A stretch of DNA of 64,000 nucleotides from Saccharopolyspora phatthalungensis (GCF_014203395.1 NZ_JACHIW010000001.1:1674001-1738000), one strand, 5' to 3'; shown: positions 9,512 to 20,571, numbered from the stretch's first letter. Notes: a model not told the origin generated them from the letters alone. Translations and numbers: made by a program.

Positions 9512-9527
9512 AATGGCTGCTGCCGTA
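9512..9527 (-). repeat. right terminal inverted repeat of the IS
   Basis: AATGGCTGCTGCCGTA is the exact inverse of 8013-8028 and is followed by the second CTAG copy at 9528-9531. Confidence 0.93.
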
Positions 9528-10180
9528 CTAGGTTCGGAGCATGCGCAATCGCCTCACGAAGCAGATAGGCCCCCTGCCCCCGGCCGCGATGTTCAGGGTG
9601 GAGATACAGGGCGAGATCTGCGGTCACATCGTATCCGGGGCGGCTATTGAGGAAAGGTTCGAAAGACAGGTAGCCCGTCACAGTCTGCGGAGAGCCGGAT
9701 TCGTAGCCGACCCAGATGGGATGGCGATCCGGAGTCGAAATTTCGAACCATGCCTCTCGGGAAGCGACAGTAACAGGTTCCAGGTCGCAAGTAGCGGTCT
9801 TGCTTGGTATGGCGGAGTTGTAAATGTCGATGATCGAGGGCAAGTCCTCGCGGGTGGCGAGCCGGTGAGCGTAGGTGAAGGACACCTCGCCAGTATCTCT
9901 TCTTATGCGACGCATCCCCTCTTCCAGCCAAAGTCGAGGCACGAACGCTACGTGCCACGAGTTCGACGCACTTGCGAAGCTATGTTTCCCTTCCTGGAAC
10001 GCACTGCTGATTATCGAACCAATCTCATTTCGGAAGATACGCGCCGAATAGGTCTCTCCTAGTCGGTCCTCCGGTGGCCGCATGCCATAGTCGTCGCACA
10101 ACTTCCTCCACAGACCGATGCTAATAACGAACGCTGGATGACGCGGGCGTCGACGCTCGTGTCCAGCTACGAGTTCGGCA

Positions 10181-10342
10181 CTCGTTACGAAGGTCGCAAC
10201 CGACGGAATCACGCTCGACGGTGTCCACGACCAGGCAAGACTGCTCGACCTCGCGCGGTCTCTCGGGACCATCACGCCGCATCGGGACAGCACCGCCGAT
10301 GGCGTGACCACGATCGCCAACCTCAGAAAGGTCGGTCGGCCG
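10181..10342 (+). pseudogene. fragment of a TauD/TfdA-like dioxygenase
   Basis: One frame reads DGITLDGVHDQARLLDLARS followed by LGTITPHRDSTADGVTTI, which looks like the N-terminal part of an Fe(II)/2-oxoglutarate (TauD-type) oxygenase. After about residue 50 the similarity stops and the frame runs into meaningless sequence. There is no start with a ribosome site, no metal-binding HxD motif and no C-terminal half. The stretch 9886-10180 to its left is less GC-rich and contains no supported gene. I read this as a relic within the island. Confidence 0.4.
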
Positions 10343-10577
10343 ACCTACCGCCGGTTCGGCTGCGCGATCTACGGCACGACACGGCGACGCTCGCACTCGC
10401 CGACGGCAAGTGGTTCAGGAGATCCTGCACAGGCGTTCTGCCGCAGGTCGCCCGCGAGGCGGCTGAGGCTGCCGTGCGGCTGGTTCCACGGGCGCGCACC
10501 GGTACCGATGGGCACGCCACGCATCGGGCATGCACAGTCCGTTCGTGGGGAGGCTGCGCTATCCCGCGTCGATCACC

Positions 10578-10617
10578 CCAAAAGAAAAACCGCAGGTCAC
10601 GTGCGTGATCCTGCGGT
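10578..10617 (-). terminator. intrinsic terminator of the tRNA-Thr transcript
   Basis: On the minus strand the arms ACCGCAGG (10617-10610) and CCTGCGGT (10596-10589) close a stem extended by TCAC/GTGA with a one-base bulge and a 4-base loop. A run of T (TTTTTCTTTT) follows directly. It lies 12 bases beyond the tRNA 3' end. Confidence 0.85.
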
Positions 10618-10628
10618 CTTCCGGGCGA

Positions 10629-10701
10629 GCCGCCTGAGGGAATCGAACCCTCGACCTACGCATTACGAGTGCGTCGCTCTGGCCGACTGAGCTAAGGCGG
10701 C
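10629..10701 (-). tRNA. tRNA-Thr (anticodon CGT)
   Basis: The 73-nt gene folds as a cloverleaf: acceptor GCCGCCT paired with AGGCGGC, a D-arm with AGCTCAGTCGG, an anticodon loop containing CGT, and the T-arm GGTTCGATTCC. CCA is not encoded. A strong terminator follows. tRNA-Thr genes are frequent integration sites for actinomycete elements. The island-like debris lies on its 3' side, as expected for such a site, but I found no second copy of the tRNA 3' end to serve as the other attachment site. Confidence 0.97.
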
Positions 10702-10833
10702 GGTGCGCGGTCAAGTGTAGCGGGCTCGATCCGCGGATCTCGCACGCCCCCTGCCGGTCCGGTCGATGACACCGAAGTCGGAAGTTCAGTGGGACTCCGG
10801 CGGGGGCCGTGTCGATCGTAAGGAGGGGCCGGG

Positions 10834-11049
10834 GTGGATTTCGTTGCGACCGAAGTGCTCGTCGGTGTTGACGTGGGCAGCACCGAGATCAAGGCCCTCG
10901 TCGCCGACCGGCATGGTGGGACGCTGGGCTTCGGCGGACATCCACTGACTGGCACGTTCATCTCCGGCGCGCCGGCCAGACGCGGGGGTAGCGGCCGCGC
11001 GGCGACTTCTCGACGTGGTCACCGGGCCGTCGACTGCGCGGTTCGGTGA
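10834..11049 (+). pseudogene. truncated FGGY-family carbohydrate kinase, N-terminal fragment
   Basis: GTG 10834 follows AAGGAGG and encodes VLVGVDVGSTEIKALVADRHG, the phosphate-1 motif of the actin-like ATPase fold in xylulose/gluconate-type kinases. After about 30 residues family similarity is lost and the frame ends at codon 72, whereas FGGY kinases have about 500 residues. The preserved ribosome site and start with a lost body indicate deletion. A second open stretch downstream (from about 10980, DAGVAAARRLLDVVTGPST) reads like coding sequence but I cannot identify it. Confidence 0.6.
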
Positions 11050-11527
11050 GGCCGTGGGTGCCACGGGGACCACCCGGCGACGCGCGTACGCCTCGCTGCT
11101 TGACACCTTGCGGCTCGGCACCTCGACGTTGCAGGTTTCCATCGTTCGGCTGTTCGCCGCGACTGCGCTGGAGGCTTGCATTGACGTCGGCGAGCCCGGC
11201 TCGTCGCCACCACTAGCGGAAATACACGTAAATCCATTGTGGACAACCAAGAGCCGCAATGGGCGGCGGCTGCGGGTTCGAAATTTGCCTAAAATTGGGA
11301 AATCCCGACACTCGACCAGTCCCGCCGCTGGCGCTTCCTGCACGGCGTCTTGCCGGGCGGGTCGGCCACCCGTCGATTCGGCCGAAAGTGTGCGTGCGCG
11401 AGGGGCGCCGACCACGTAGATGAGCAATGCCACCCATTCGCCACTCTTCGTCACCCGATCAAGCAGTTGGCGACCGCCGCACAACAGTGCAAGTTTGCAA
11501 GCGATCGTTTGTCGCGAGGAGAATCCG

Positions 11528-11713
11528 ATGTGGTGGGTGGAGCATGATGCTGCTGTCGCAGTTCGGTGGGAGACCGTCGTTGGATCTTCGTTCCACTTTG
11601 CGCCGCAGAAACATGAAGATTCCTTGTGCTACGCCTCGCGCATCGCACGGCGAACTAGGAGATCAATGCCCTTGATCGACATCGGCTTTCCATCCACCGT
11701 CTGGGGTTCCTGA
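11528..11713 (+). CDS. possible small protein, unrecognised
   Basis: A 61-codon frame (beginning MWWVEHDAAV) starts at ATG behind GAGGAGAA, a good ribosome site 4 bases away, and its stop is followed by two hairpins. Third-position GC is not as high as in real genes of this window, which argues against coding. It has no recognisable domain. I list it only because the ribosome site and hairpins frame it neatly. Confidence 0.22.
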   Translation: MWWVEHDAAVAVRWETVVGSSFHFAPQKHEDSLCYASRIARRTRRSMPLIDIGFPSTVWGS

Positions 11714-11724
11714 ACTTTCCAGAC

Positions 11725-11761
11725 GCCTCGACGTGCCGACCCTGATAAGGCGCGTCGAGGC
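11725..11761 (+). terminator. hairpin GCCTCGACG/CGTCGAGGC
   Basis: Nine-base perfect arms at 11725-11733 and 11753-11761 around a 19-base loop, just downstream of the small frame at 11528-11713. It may terminate rightward transcription. Confidence 0.4.
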
Positions 11762-11765
11762 CCCT

Positions 11766-11817
11766 GCCCGGCCGGGGCGTTGTCGCGACCCCCTCCCGCC
11801 GAACGCCCCGGCCGGGC
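11766..11817. terminator. strong hairpin with 16-bp arms
   Basis: GCCCGGCCGGGGCGTT (11766-11781) pairs perfectly with AACGCCCCGGCCGGGC (11802-11817) around a 20-base loop. It lies about 145 bases beyond the holB stop and could terminate from either side. No T-tract follows. Confidence 0.5.
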
Positions 11818-11961
11818 GCTACTTCACGAAGGGCTCAGTTCATGCTCTTCGCCACGACGGCGACCCTTCGGTTTTCCTTTCCGCCAATTGCGCACCGCTA
11901 AAGGCGAATAAACACGAGCACGAATTTTGCGGCCGCCGTGCCACGGATGTCTACTGTGGAA

Positions 11962-13185
11962 TTATCCGGTGTAGAGGACGGCGAGCATGGCTTCCACCGC
12001 GATGATCGGCTTGACGTTCTGGGTCAGGGCCAGGCGGCATTCCAGGACCGCGTCCAGCCGGCGCAGGGTCGATTCCGACGTCCACTCCGCCGCCGCTTTG
12101 GACACCGAGCGCTCGAAGTCCGGGTGGTTCAGCGGCGCGGTCGAGCCCGCGCGGGTCACCAGCACGTCCCGGTAGAAGCCCGCGAGATCGACCAGCGCCA
12201 GGTCCAACGCGTCCCGTTGGGAGCGCGTAGCGCGCGATTTCTGGCGCTTCTCCAGCTCTTTCAGCGCCGCGTTCGCGCCGCGGGTGGCCGCCGCCGTGCC
12301 CTTGCCGGTGCCACCCGCACCCATCGCGGTCTTCAGTTCTTCCTTCTCAGCCTCGTTGCGGTCCTCGTTCGCGGTGACCGCTTCGGTCTCGGCCAGCTTC
12401 ACCAGCCCGGTCGCCGCCGTGAACACATCAGAGAACCGTCGCAGGCCCAACGGAATGCGCAGCACCGACTCGCGCCGCTCACGCGCCTCCTCGTCGGTCG
12501 CCAGCCGCCGCGCCCGGCCGATGTGGCCGCCGCACACCGAAGCCGCCCACTGCGCGAGCGCCGCGTCCAGGCCATCGCGCTCGTGCAGCACCTCGGCGAT
12601 CGCAGCGGACAACGGCGTGCGCAACTGCACGACGCGACACCGGGAGCGGATCGTGACAGACACGTCCTCCGGGTGGTCCGACGGCGCGCACAGCAGGAAC
12701 ACGGTGCGCGGCGGCGGCTCCTCCACCGCCTTGAGCAGTGCGTTCGCCGCGCCTTCGGTGAGCCGGTCGGAATCCTCGATCAACACGATGCGCCATTGAC
12801 CGGTGGTCGGCCGCCGAGCCGCGGCCTGCACGAGCGCCCGCATTTCCGCGACCGAGATCGACAGTCCTTCCGGCGCCACAAGCCGCACGTCCGCGTGGGT
12901 GCCGTGCAGCACCGTCCGGCACGCCGCGCAGTGGCCACAGCCCGGCAACTCCGAGTCGACGCACTGCAGCGCCGCGGCGAAGGCGCGGGCAGCGATCGAC
13001 CGACCCGAACCGGGCGGCCCGGTGAACAGCCACGCGTGCGTCATGGCGCCTGGTTGGACGGGCTCGCCCCGCACCTGAAGGTGGGCGGCACGCACAGCGG
13101 CGAATAACGTCCGCACCGCGTCGGGCTGTCCGACGACCTCCGCCCATACCCCGGTCCTCGGTTGCTCCGGAGCGTCGGTCTGCAT
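11962..13185 (-). CDS. holB: DNA polymerase III subunit delta'
   Basis: Chosen start ATG 13185 lies 8 bases after GGAGG (an adjacent GTG at 13188 is also possible), giving 407 residues. The clamp-loader AAA+ fold is visible: P-loop GPPGSGRS with Arg in place of the usual Lys, the four-Cys zinc module around CVDSELPGCGHCAAC, the Walker B-like IEDSDRLTEGAANALL and the sensor SRC box. It belongs to the tau/delta/delta' complex that loads the sliding clamp. It ends the minus-strand group after topA and the small membrane protein, as in mycobacteria. A charged Glu/Lys insert around residues 270-300 is lineage-specific. Confidence 0.92.
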   Translation of the reverse strand: MQTDAPEQPRTGVWAEVVGQPDAVRTLFAAVRAAHLQVRGEPVQPGAMTHAWLFTGPPGSGRSIAARAFAAALQCVDSELPGCGHCAACRTVLHGTHADVRLVAPEGLSISVAEMRALVQAAARRPTTGQWRIVLIEDSDRLTEGAANALLKAVEEPPPRTVFLLCAPSDHPEDVSVTIRSRCRVVQLRTPLSAAIAEVLHERDGLDAALAQWAASVCGGHIGRARRLATDEEARERRESVLRIPLGLRRFSDVFTAATGLVKLAETEAVTANEDRNEAEKEELKTAMGAGGTGKGTAAATRGANAALKELEKRQKSRATRSQRDALDLALVDLAGFYRDVLVTRAGSTAPLNHPDFERSVSKAAAEWTSESTLRRLDAVLECRLALTQNVKPIIAVEAMLAVLYTG

Positions 13186-13249
13186 CACGTCGCCCTCCAG
13201 TACTTCACGGACACCCAGACTGTACGGGGCGGCACCGACCGGCCCGCGG

Positions 13250-13627
13250 TCACCTGAAGAACACTTCGAGGACCCGGTGCAAGATCGCAAACGCCACGGC
13301 GGCACCCGCGAGCAGAGCGATCAGGAAGCCCACGATCGCCCCGGCCGTGCTCCGCGGCTTCTCCTGGGGCGGTTCCAGCTGCGGAGTCTGCGGGCCCCGC
13401 TCCGCAGGCCGACGACGCCGCACCGGCCTCCGGACGTCCTCGGGTGTAGTCGTCGGTGCCCACGGCTCGGGCGCCACGGTCCGCTGCTGCGGGATCGCGA
13501 ACGAACCGGACAGCGCATCCGGATAAACCGGCATGGGCGGCAAGGGCTGCGTGCCGCCCGGACCATGCAAGGCATCCCGCATGTCCGCCTCCCGAGCTCG
13601 GGGCCCGTGAGTACTTTGCGTCGCCAT
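13250..13627 (-). CDS. small membrane protein between topA and holB
   Basis: The protein has 125 residues with a disordered Pro/Arg-rich N-terminal ~95 residues and one C-terminal transmembrane helix (AIVGFLIALLAGAAVAFAIL), so it is probably tail-anchored with a cytosolic N-terminus. It is encoded on the same strand as topA and holB with 57- and 64-base gaps, suggesting one transcript. I do not recognise a family. In mycobacteria an adenylate cyclase sits in this position, but this protein is unrelated to it. Confidence 0.7.
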   Translation of the reverse strand: MATQSTHGPRAREADMRDALHGPGGTQPLPPMPVYPDALSGSFAIPQQRTVAPEPWAPTTTPEDVRRPVRRRRPAERGPQTPQLEPPQEKPRSTAGAIVGFLIALLAGAAVAFAILHRVLEVFFR

Positions 13628-13684
13628 AGCAACCCAAAGTGCTTACGGACCCACTCTCCGCCCGAGGTCAGCGAAACGCCAGGA

Positions 13685-16471
<2,787 letters not shown>

Positions 16472-16682
16472 GCTTACCTGCTCTCTTCTTCCGGAGGCTT
16501 CCGTTGCACCCGGTGCTAACCGACAAGTTCCCCAGTGTGCCCCCAACACGCCCAATCGCGCTGCACCGGGAAGGCACAGGGTTGCACATAACACGTCGAG
16601 ACTCGTCACGTCTTCTTGTACGAACGTATCGGGTTACCGTCATGTTCCGTTGCGTGACCTGGCGTGATGTGCGTCAAACCGG

Positions 16683-17276
16683 TCAGGACACCAGCGGCCA
16701 CGTTCGCTCGATAGCACCATCGGGCATCGGTCCGACGAGCTCAGCGAGCCGCGCGAGTCGGCGGCGACCGGTGACGCGCAGCGCCGGACCGCCAGCGCGC
16801 AGCCCGACCGGCTTGGCCGGCAGGCCGCAGCCGAGCAGCGCCGCGGCCAGCGGCTCGTGCGTGTCGGGGGCGTGCGGGTCGAGCCCGAGGCGGTAGCCGG
16901 TGGGTTCGGCGGCGCCAGCGGTCAGCGCCCAGATCCGGAGGGCGGCACCGTCGGGGACGAAGGCCGGCGGAACGGATTTCACGGCACCGCGCAGCCAGCG
17001 CGCGGCGAGGCCGGTGAGGTCGGCGCGGAAGGCGGTGCGAACCAGCGGGTGGCCTTCGTCGGAGCGGCCAAGCTCGGCTTCCACGCCGCGTTCGGCGCAG
17101 GCCGCGACCAGGGAGCGGGCGCGCCATTCGGCGTCGACCACCACGGACAGCCGGGCGGCGGTGCCGCGGCCGAAGCCGACCGCCTGTCCGGGTCCGCACA
17201 GCATGCCCGCGAGATCGGCGATGTCGGGCTGCCGCGCCTCGGCCGAGTAAAAGGACAGCTGGTCCACGGCCCGCAT
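16683..17276 (-). CDS. conserved hypothetical protein (Rv3647c-like position)
   Basis: This 197-residue cytosolic protein has no signal peptide, membrane helix or catalytic motif that I recognise. Its codon use is typical of the neighbours, supporting that it is real. It sits immediately upstream of topA on the same strand, where mycobacteria have the conserved hypothetical Rv3647c, so it is probably that orthologue by position. About 200 bases separate it from topA, enough for a separate topA promoter. Function unknown. Confidence 0.75.
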   Translation of the reverse strand: MRAVDQLSFYSAEARQPDIADLAGMLCGPGQAVGFGRGTAARLSVVVDAEWRARSLVAACAERGVEAELGRSDEGHPLVRTAFRADLTGLAARWLRGAVKSVPPAFVPDGAALRIWALTAGAAEPTGYRLGLDPHAPDTHEPLAAALLGCGLPAKPVGLRAGGPALRVTGRRRLARLAELVGPMPDGAIERTWPLVS

Positions 17277-17436
17277 GCTAGAACAGCAGTTCGACGTTGG
17301 CCAGCGTTTCCACCCGATCGCGCGAGCGGATCGGACAAGAATTTGTGCCTTCCGTCCTTGCCGTCGCGCCCGGCTGGAGTGCGCCCGACCAGCGGGGACG
17401 TGCGGTTGCGCGGTCTCGGTTGAAACCCGCGGTGGG

Positions 17437-18033
17437 TTACTGCGGCCGAGGCTGGGTGAAGAACTGCTTGCACTCCGGTGCCTGTTGCGCGGCGGTCTTG
17501 AGCTCGTTGTTCTGCTCCAGCTGGACCAGCTTGTCCTGCAGATTGAGCTGTTGCCCCTTCTGCAACTCCTGCTGCACGCCGGTCATGCCCTCCTGGAACC
17601 GCTGCTTGTTGGTCGGGTCGACCTGCTTAGCCTTGTCGCCAGCCGCAGCCAAGAGGTCGCGGACCTGGGTGAAGCCCTGTTGGAAGCCGTCGTTGACCTG
17701 ATCGGCACCCGCGATCGGCGACGGGCCCAGCCCCTGCAGGCCGCGGATCGTGTCGTCGGCGGAACGCGACGCCGAGTCGATGCGTTCGACCACCGTTTTC
17801 TTGAGGGTGTCCGTACTTGTCTTGTCCACCCCGGGCAGCCGCTGCTGGGCGGCGGCGAAGCCACCCACCAGCCCGCATAACTTGCCGGTCCAGGCGACTC
17901 CCTCGGGGCTCGGGCGGGCGGCCTGCGGCGGCGTTGCCGGGGCCTGTGGCGGCGGTGCCGGGTCTGCCGCGCACCCAGCGAGGGCCAGCGGGACGGCAAC
18001 CAGTGCCGCGATGGACGTCGAACGGATCTTCAT
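17437..18033 (-). CDS. lipoprotein, unknown function
   Basis: ATG 18033 follows GAGGAG and encodes a lipoprotein signal with lipobox LAGC (Cys ~20). The mature part begins with a Pro/Ala-rich linker, then ~150 mostly helical residues rich in Gln, Lys and Asp (FQQGFTQVRDLLAAAGDK), with one cysteine near the C-terminus (APECKQF). This looks like an extracytoplasmic helical-bundle lipoprotein. The reading frame extends 24 codons upstream but lacks a signal sequence in that form. Monocistronic, separated from hppA by a strong terminator. Confidence 0.8.
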   Translation of the reverse strand: MKIRSTSIAALVAVPLALAGCAADPAPPPQAPATPPQAARPSPEGVAWTGKLCGLVGGFAAAQQRLPGVDKTSTDTLKKTVVERIDSASRSADDTIRGLQGLGPSPIAGADQVNDGFQQGFTQVRDLLAAAGDKAKQVDPTNKQRFQEGMTGVQQELQKGQQLNLQDKLVQLEQNNELKTAAQQAPECKQFFTQPRPQ

Positions 18034-18148
18034 GCGCACTCCTCGCAGTGATCGGAGATGCTTTCGGCGTGCCGCCCAGACTCTCCCGCACCGCCTGCCG
18101 GACACCGGAGGCCGGGGTCGGCCGCCTGCGAAAACCCCAGCGCACAGA

Positions 18149-18181
18149 AAGGGCGCTGCCCCCGCGCGGGGCAGCGCCCTT
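18149..18181 (-). terminator. terminator downstream of hppA
   Basis: Perfect 14-bp arms AAGGGCGCTGCCCC (18149-18162) and GGGGCAGCGCCCTT (18168-18181) around a 5-base loop, 14 bases beyond the hppA stop. On the minus strand the stem is followed by TTTCTGTG. Confidence 0.85.
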
Positions 18182-18195
18182 CCGGCGGCTCGGCG

Positions 18196-20571
18196 TCAAG
18201 CCGCGCCGTTCACCGCTTTGTCGTCGGACGTGGATGACTCCGCGATCGCCGTCGAACGGCGCCTGGAGACCGCGACCGCCCCGATGATCACCAGGGCGGC
18301 GACGACCGCGATGCTGATCCGCAGCGCCGGGTTCGCGTCGGCGCCCACGGCGAGGGTCACCACGGCCGGCGCGATCAGCACCGACACCAGGTTCATCACC
18401 TTCAGCAGCGGGTTGATCGCCGGACCCGCGGTGTCCTTGAACGGGTCGCCCACGGTGTCGCCGATGACCGTGGCGGAGTGCGCCTCGGAGCCCTTGCCGC
18501 CGTGGTAGCCGTCCTCGACCAGCTTCTTCGAGTTGTCCCAGGCACCACCGGAGTTGGCCAGGAAGATGGCCATCAGGGTGCCGGTGGCGATGGCACCGGC
18601 GAGGTAACCCGCCAGCGGGCCGACGCCCAGGCCGAAACCGACCGCGATCGGAGCCAGCACCGCGAGCAGCCCCGGGGTGGCCAGCTCGCGCAGCGAGTCG
18701 CGGGTGCAGATGTCGACGACCCTGCCGTACTCGGGACGCTCCGAGCCGTCCATGATCCCCGGCTTGTCCCGGAACTGCCGCCGCACCTCGTAGACCACGG
18801 CCCCGGCAGCGCGGGACACCGCGTTGATCGCCAGACCGGAGAACAGGAACACCACCGACGCCCCGATGACCACGCCCACTAGCACGTTCGGCGCGTAGAC
18901 GAAGAACTCGGAGACGCTCAGCCGCCCAGCCACATCGGCCAGCGCAACGCCGATCGCGTCCGTGTAGGACCCGAACAGCGCGGTGGCGGCCAGCACCGCC
19001 GTCGCGATCGCGATGCCCTTGGTGATCGCCTTGGTGGTGTTGCCGACGGCGTCCAGCTCGGTGAGGATCTTCGCGCCCTCGCCCTCGACGTCACCGGACA
19101 TCTCGGCGATGCCCTGGGCGTTGTCGCTGACCGGGCCGAAGGTGTCCATCGCGACGATCACGCCGACGGTGGTCAGCAGGCCGCAGCCGGCCAGCGCGAT
19201 GGCGAACAGCGCCACCGGCAGCGAACCGGACAGCAGGAACGCGCCGAAGACCGCCGCGCCGATGATCAGCGCGGTGAACACGGCGGACTCGAAGCCCACC
19301 GACAGGCCGGACAGGATCACGGTGGCCGCGCCCGTCAGCGACGACTTGCCGACATCGCGCACCGGCCGGTGCTCGGTGGCGGTGAAGTAGCCGGTGAGCT
19401 TGAGGATGACCACCGCGAGCAGGATGCCGATGATGACCGCGACCAGCGCGATCAGCGCCGGGCTGCCGCCGGTGGCGCGGATGCTCTCGGAGACCCCGGT
19501 GAGTTCGCCGAAGGTGCTGGGCAGGTAAAGCATCGCGGCGATCGCGCAGAGCACCGCGGAGATCCCGGCCGAGATGTAGAACGACCGGTTGATAGCGGTC
19601 AGCGCGCTCTCCCCGGTGCGTGCCTTGGTGATGTAGACGCCGATCACGGCGGTGATCACACCGAGCGCGGGCACGATCAGCGGGAACAGCAGGCCGTGCA
19701 GGCCGAACGCGGCCGTGCCCAGGATCAGCGAGGCGACCAGCGTGACCGCGTAGGACTCGAATAGGTCGGCCGCCATGCCGGCGCAGTCGCCGACGTTGTC
19801 CCCGACGTTGTCGGCGATCGTGGCGGCGTTGCGCGGATCGTCCTCCGGGATGTTCTGCTCGACCTTGCCGACCAGGTCGGCGCCCACGTCGGCCGCCTTG
19901 GTGAAGATGCCGCCGCCGACCCGCATGAACATCGCCAGCAGGGCGGCGCCAAAGCCGAAGCCCTCCAGCACGCGCGGGGCACCGCCGGCGTAGACCAGCA
20001 CCACCAGCGCGGCGCCGAACAGGCCCAGTCCGACGGTGATCATGCCGACGACGCCGCCGGTGCGGAATGCGACTCGCATCGCCTTCTCGCGCCCCTGGCC
20101 GGCCTCGCGGGCAGCCGCCGCGACGCGGACGTTCGCGCGGGTGGACAGCCACATGCCGAGGTAGCCGATGGTGGCCGAGAAGGCGGCGCCGAACAGGAAG
20201 AAGATCGACCGGCCGATCTGTTCGCCGGTGGTCTCCGCGGGTAGCGCGAACAGCACCAGGAAAACGGCCACCGCGAAGATCGCCAGGGTGCGGAACTGCC
20301 GGTTCAGGTAGGCCGATGCGCCTTCCTGCACGCCCTTGGCGATGTCCTGCATCTTGGCCGTGCCTTGGCCCGCGGACAGCACCTCTTTGATCAGGACGTA
20401 GCCAAAGGCCAATGCGGCCAGGGCGATCACCATGACGACGCCGACCACGGCGTAGTCGGCGCCGCCGAGCTCGATACCGGTGGCTTGCTGGGCGAGGTCC
20501 ATCCGGGTTTGCGAGCTCGGTGGTGCAGCGCCCTGGGCCCAGCCTTGCTGGACCGGGGTGAGCAGGGACAT
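18196..20571 (-). CDS. hppA: K+-independent membrane-bound proton-pumping pyrophosphatase
   Basis: The 791-residue protein starts at ATG after AGGAGGAC and has about 16 transmembrane helices. The pyrophosphate-binding motif DVGADLVGKVEQNIPEDD and the signature GDCAGMAADLFESYAVT are intact, as is a second acidic motif near DTVGDPFKDTAGP. Lys514 in GNTTKAITKG replaces the alanine of K+-dependent enzymes, which places it in the K+-independent, H+-pumping group. It couples pyrophosphate hydrolysis to proton export and recovers energy from biosynthetic pyrophosphate. Monocistronic, with a clear downstream terminator. Confidence 0.96.
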   Translation of the reverse strand: MSLLTPVQQGWAQGAAPPSSQTRMDLAQQATGIELGGADYAVVGVVMVIALAALAFGYVLIKEVLSAGQGTAKMQDIAKGVQEGASAYLNRQFRTLAIFAVAVFLVLFALPAETTGEQIGRSIFFLFGAAFSATIGYLGMWLSTRANVRVAAAAREAGQGREKAMRVAFRTGGVVGMITVGLGLFGAALVVLVYAGGAPRVLEGFGFGAALLAMFMRVGGGIFTKAADVGADLVGKVEQNIPEDDPRNAATIADNVGDNVGDCAGMAADLFESYAVTLVASLILGTAAFGLHGLLFPLIVPALGVITAVIGVYITKARTGESALTAINRSFYISAGISAVLCAIAAMLYLPSTFGELTGVSESIRATGGSPALIALVAVIIGILLAVVILKLTGYFTATEHRPVRDVGKSSLTGAATVILSGLSVGFESAVFTALIIGAAVFGAFLLSGSLPVALFAIALAGCGLLTTVGVIVAMDTFGPVSDNAQGIAEMSGDVEGEGAKILTELDAVGNTTKAITKGIAIATAVLAATALFGSYTDAIGVALADVAGRLSVSEFFVYAPNVLVGVVIGASVVFLFSGLAINAVSRAAGAVVYEVRRQFRDKPGIMDGSERPEYGRVVDICTRDSLRELATPGLLAVLAPIAVGFGLGVGPLAGYLAGAIATGTLMAIFLANSGGAWDNSKKLVEDGYHGGKGSEAHSATVIGDTVGDPFKDTAGPAINPLLKVMNLVSVLIAPAVVTLAVGADANPALRISIAVVAALVIIGAVAVSRRRSTAIAESSTSDDKAVNGAA

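Larger units (their letters stand above)
8013..9527 (-). mobile_element. IS701-family insertion sequence, complete
   Basis: The element is 1,515 bp with perfect 16-bp terminal inverted repeats TACGGCAGCAGCCATT at both ends. The similarity continues imperfectly, with TGACCTG matching at bases 24-30 of each end. It is flanked by CTAG direct repeats (8009-8012 and 9528-9531), the four-base duplication typical of IS701-family elements. It contains one full-length transposase gene and is inserted in the same orientation as the interrupted GNAT gene. Intact ends and an intact transposase suggest it may still be mobile. Confidence 0.93.
7851..9885 (-). pseudogene. GNAT acetyltransferase (phosphinothricin N-acetyltransferase-like), split by an IS701-family insertion
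   Basis: Removing the insertion (8013-9527) and one CTAG duplicate restores an uninterrupted frame of 171 residues, the normal length for the phosphinothricin/methionine-sulfoximine acetyltransferase family. The 5' part (9885 to 9528) encodes HRLATREDLPSIIDIYN and the acetyl-CoA loop LHPEHRGRGQGAYLL. The 3' part (8012 to 7851) encodes ASNERSIRLFQAHGFAEWG and the family ending DVVFVGRPVN. The start is taken at GTG 9885 because the homologous domain begins there; the frame is open further upstream to 10320 but that stretch has no recognisable content. The gene is inactivated, although nothing else in it looks damaged, so the insertion is probably recent. Confidence 0.9.
11050..11961. other. non-coding or decayed region right of the tRNA
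   Basis: About 900 bases without a supported full gene. The first 200 bases continue an open frame that may be a gene relic. An isolated DnaA-box-like word (TTGTGGACAA near 11236), one doubtful small frame at 11528-11713 and two strong hairpins at 11725-11817 are the only structured items. It marks the right border of the accessory island before the conserved holB-topA block. Confidence 0.4.

Noticed and set aside
9541..10062. 173-codon plus-strand frame opposite the GNAT gene
   Set aside because: Antisense to recognisable acetyltransferase sequence and without a ribosome site.
9502..10320. Long N-terminal extension of the GNAT frame up to 10320
   Set aside because: The acetyltransferase domain starts at about 9885 and the upstream part lacks any similarity; the open frame results from chance absence of stops.
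10629..10701. Attachment-site duplication of the tRNA-Thr 3' end
   Set aside because: Reading the left flank down to base 1 showed no second copy of the tRNA 3' sequence.
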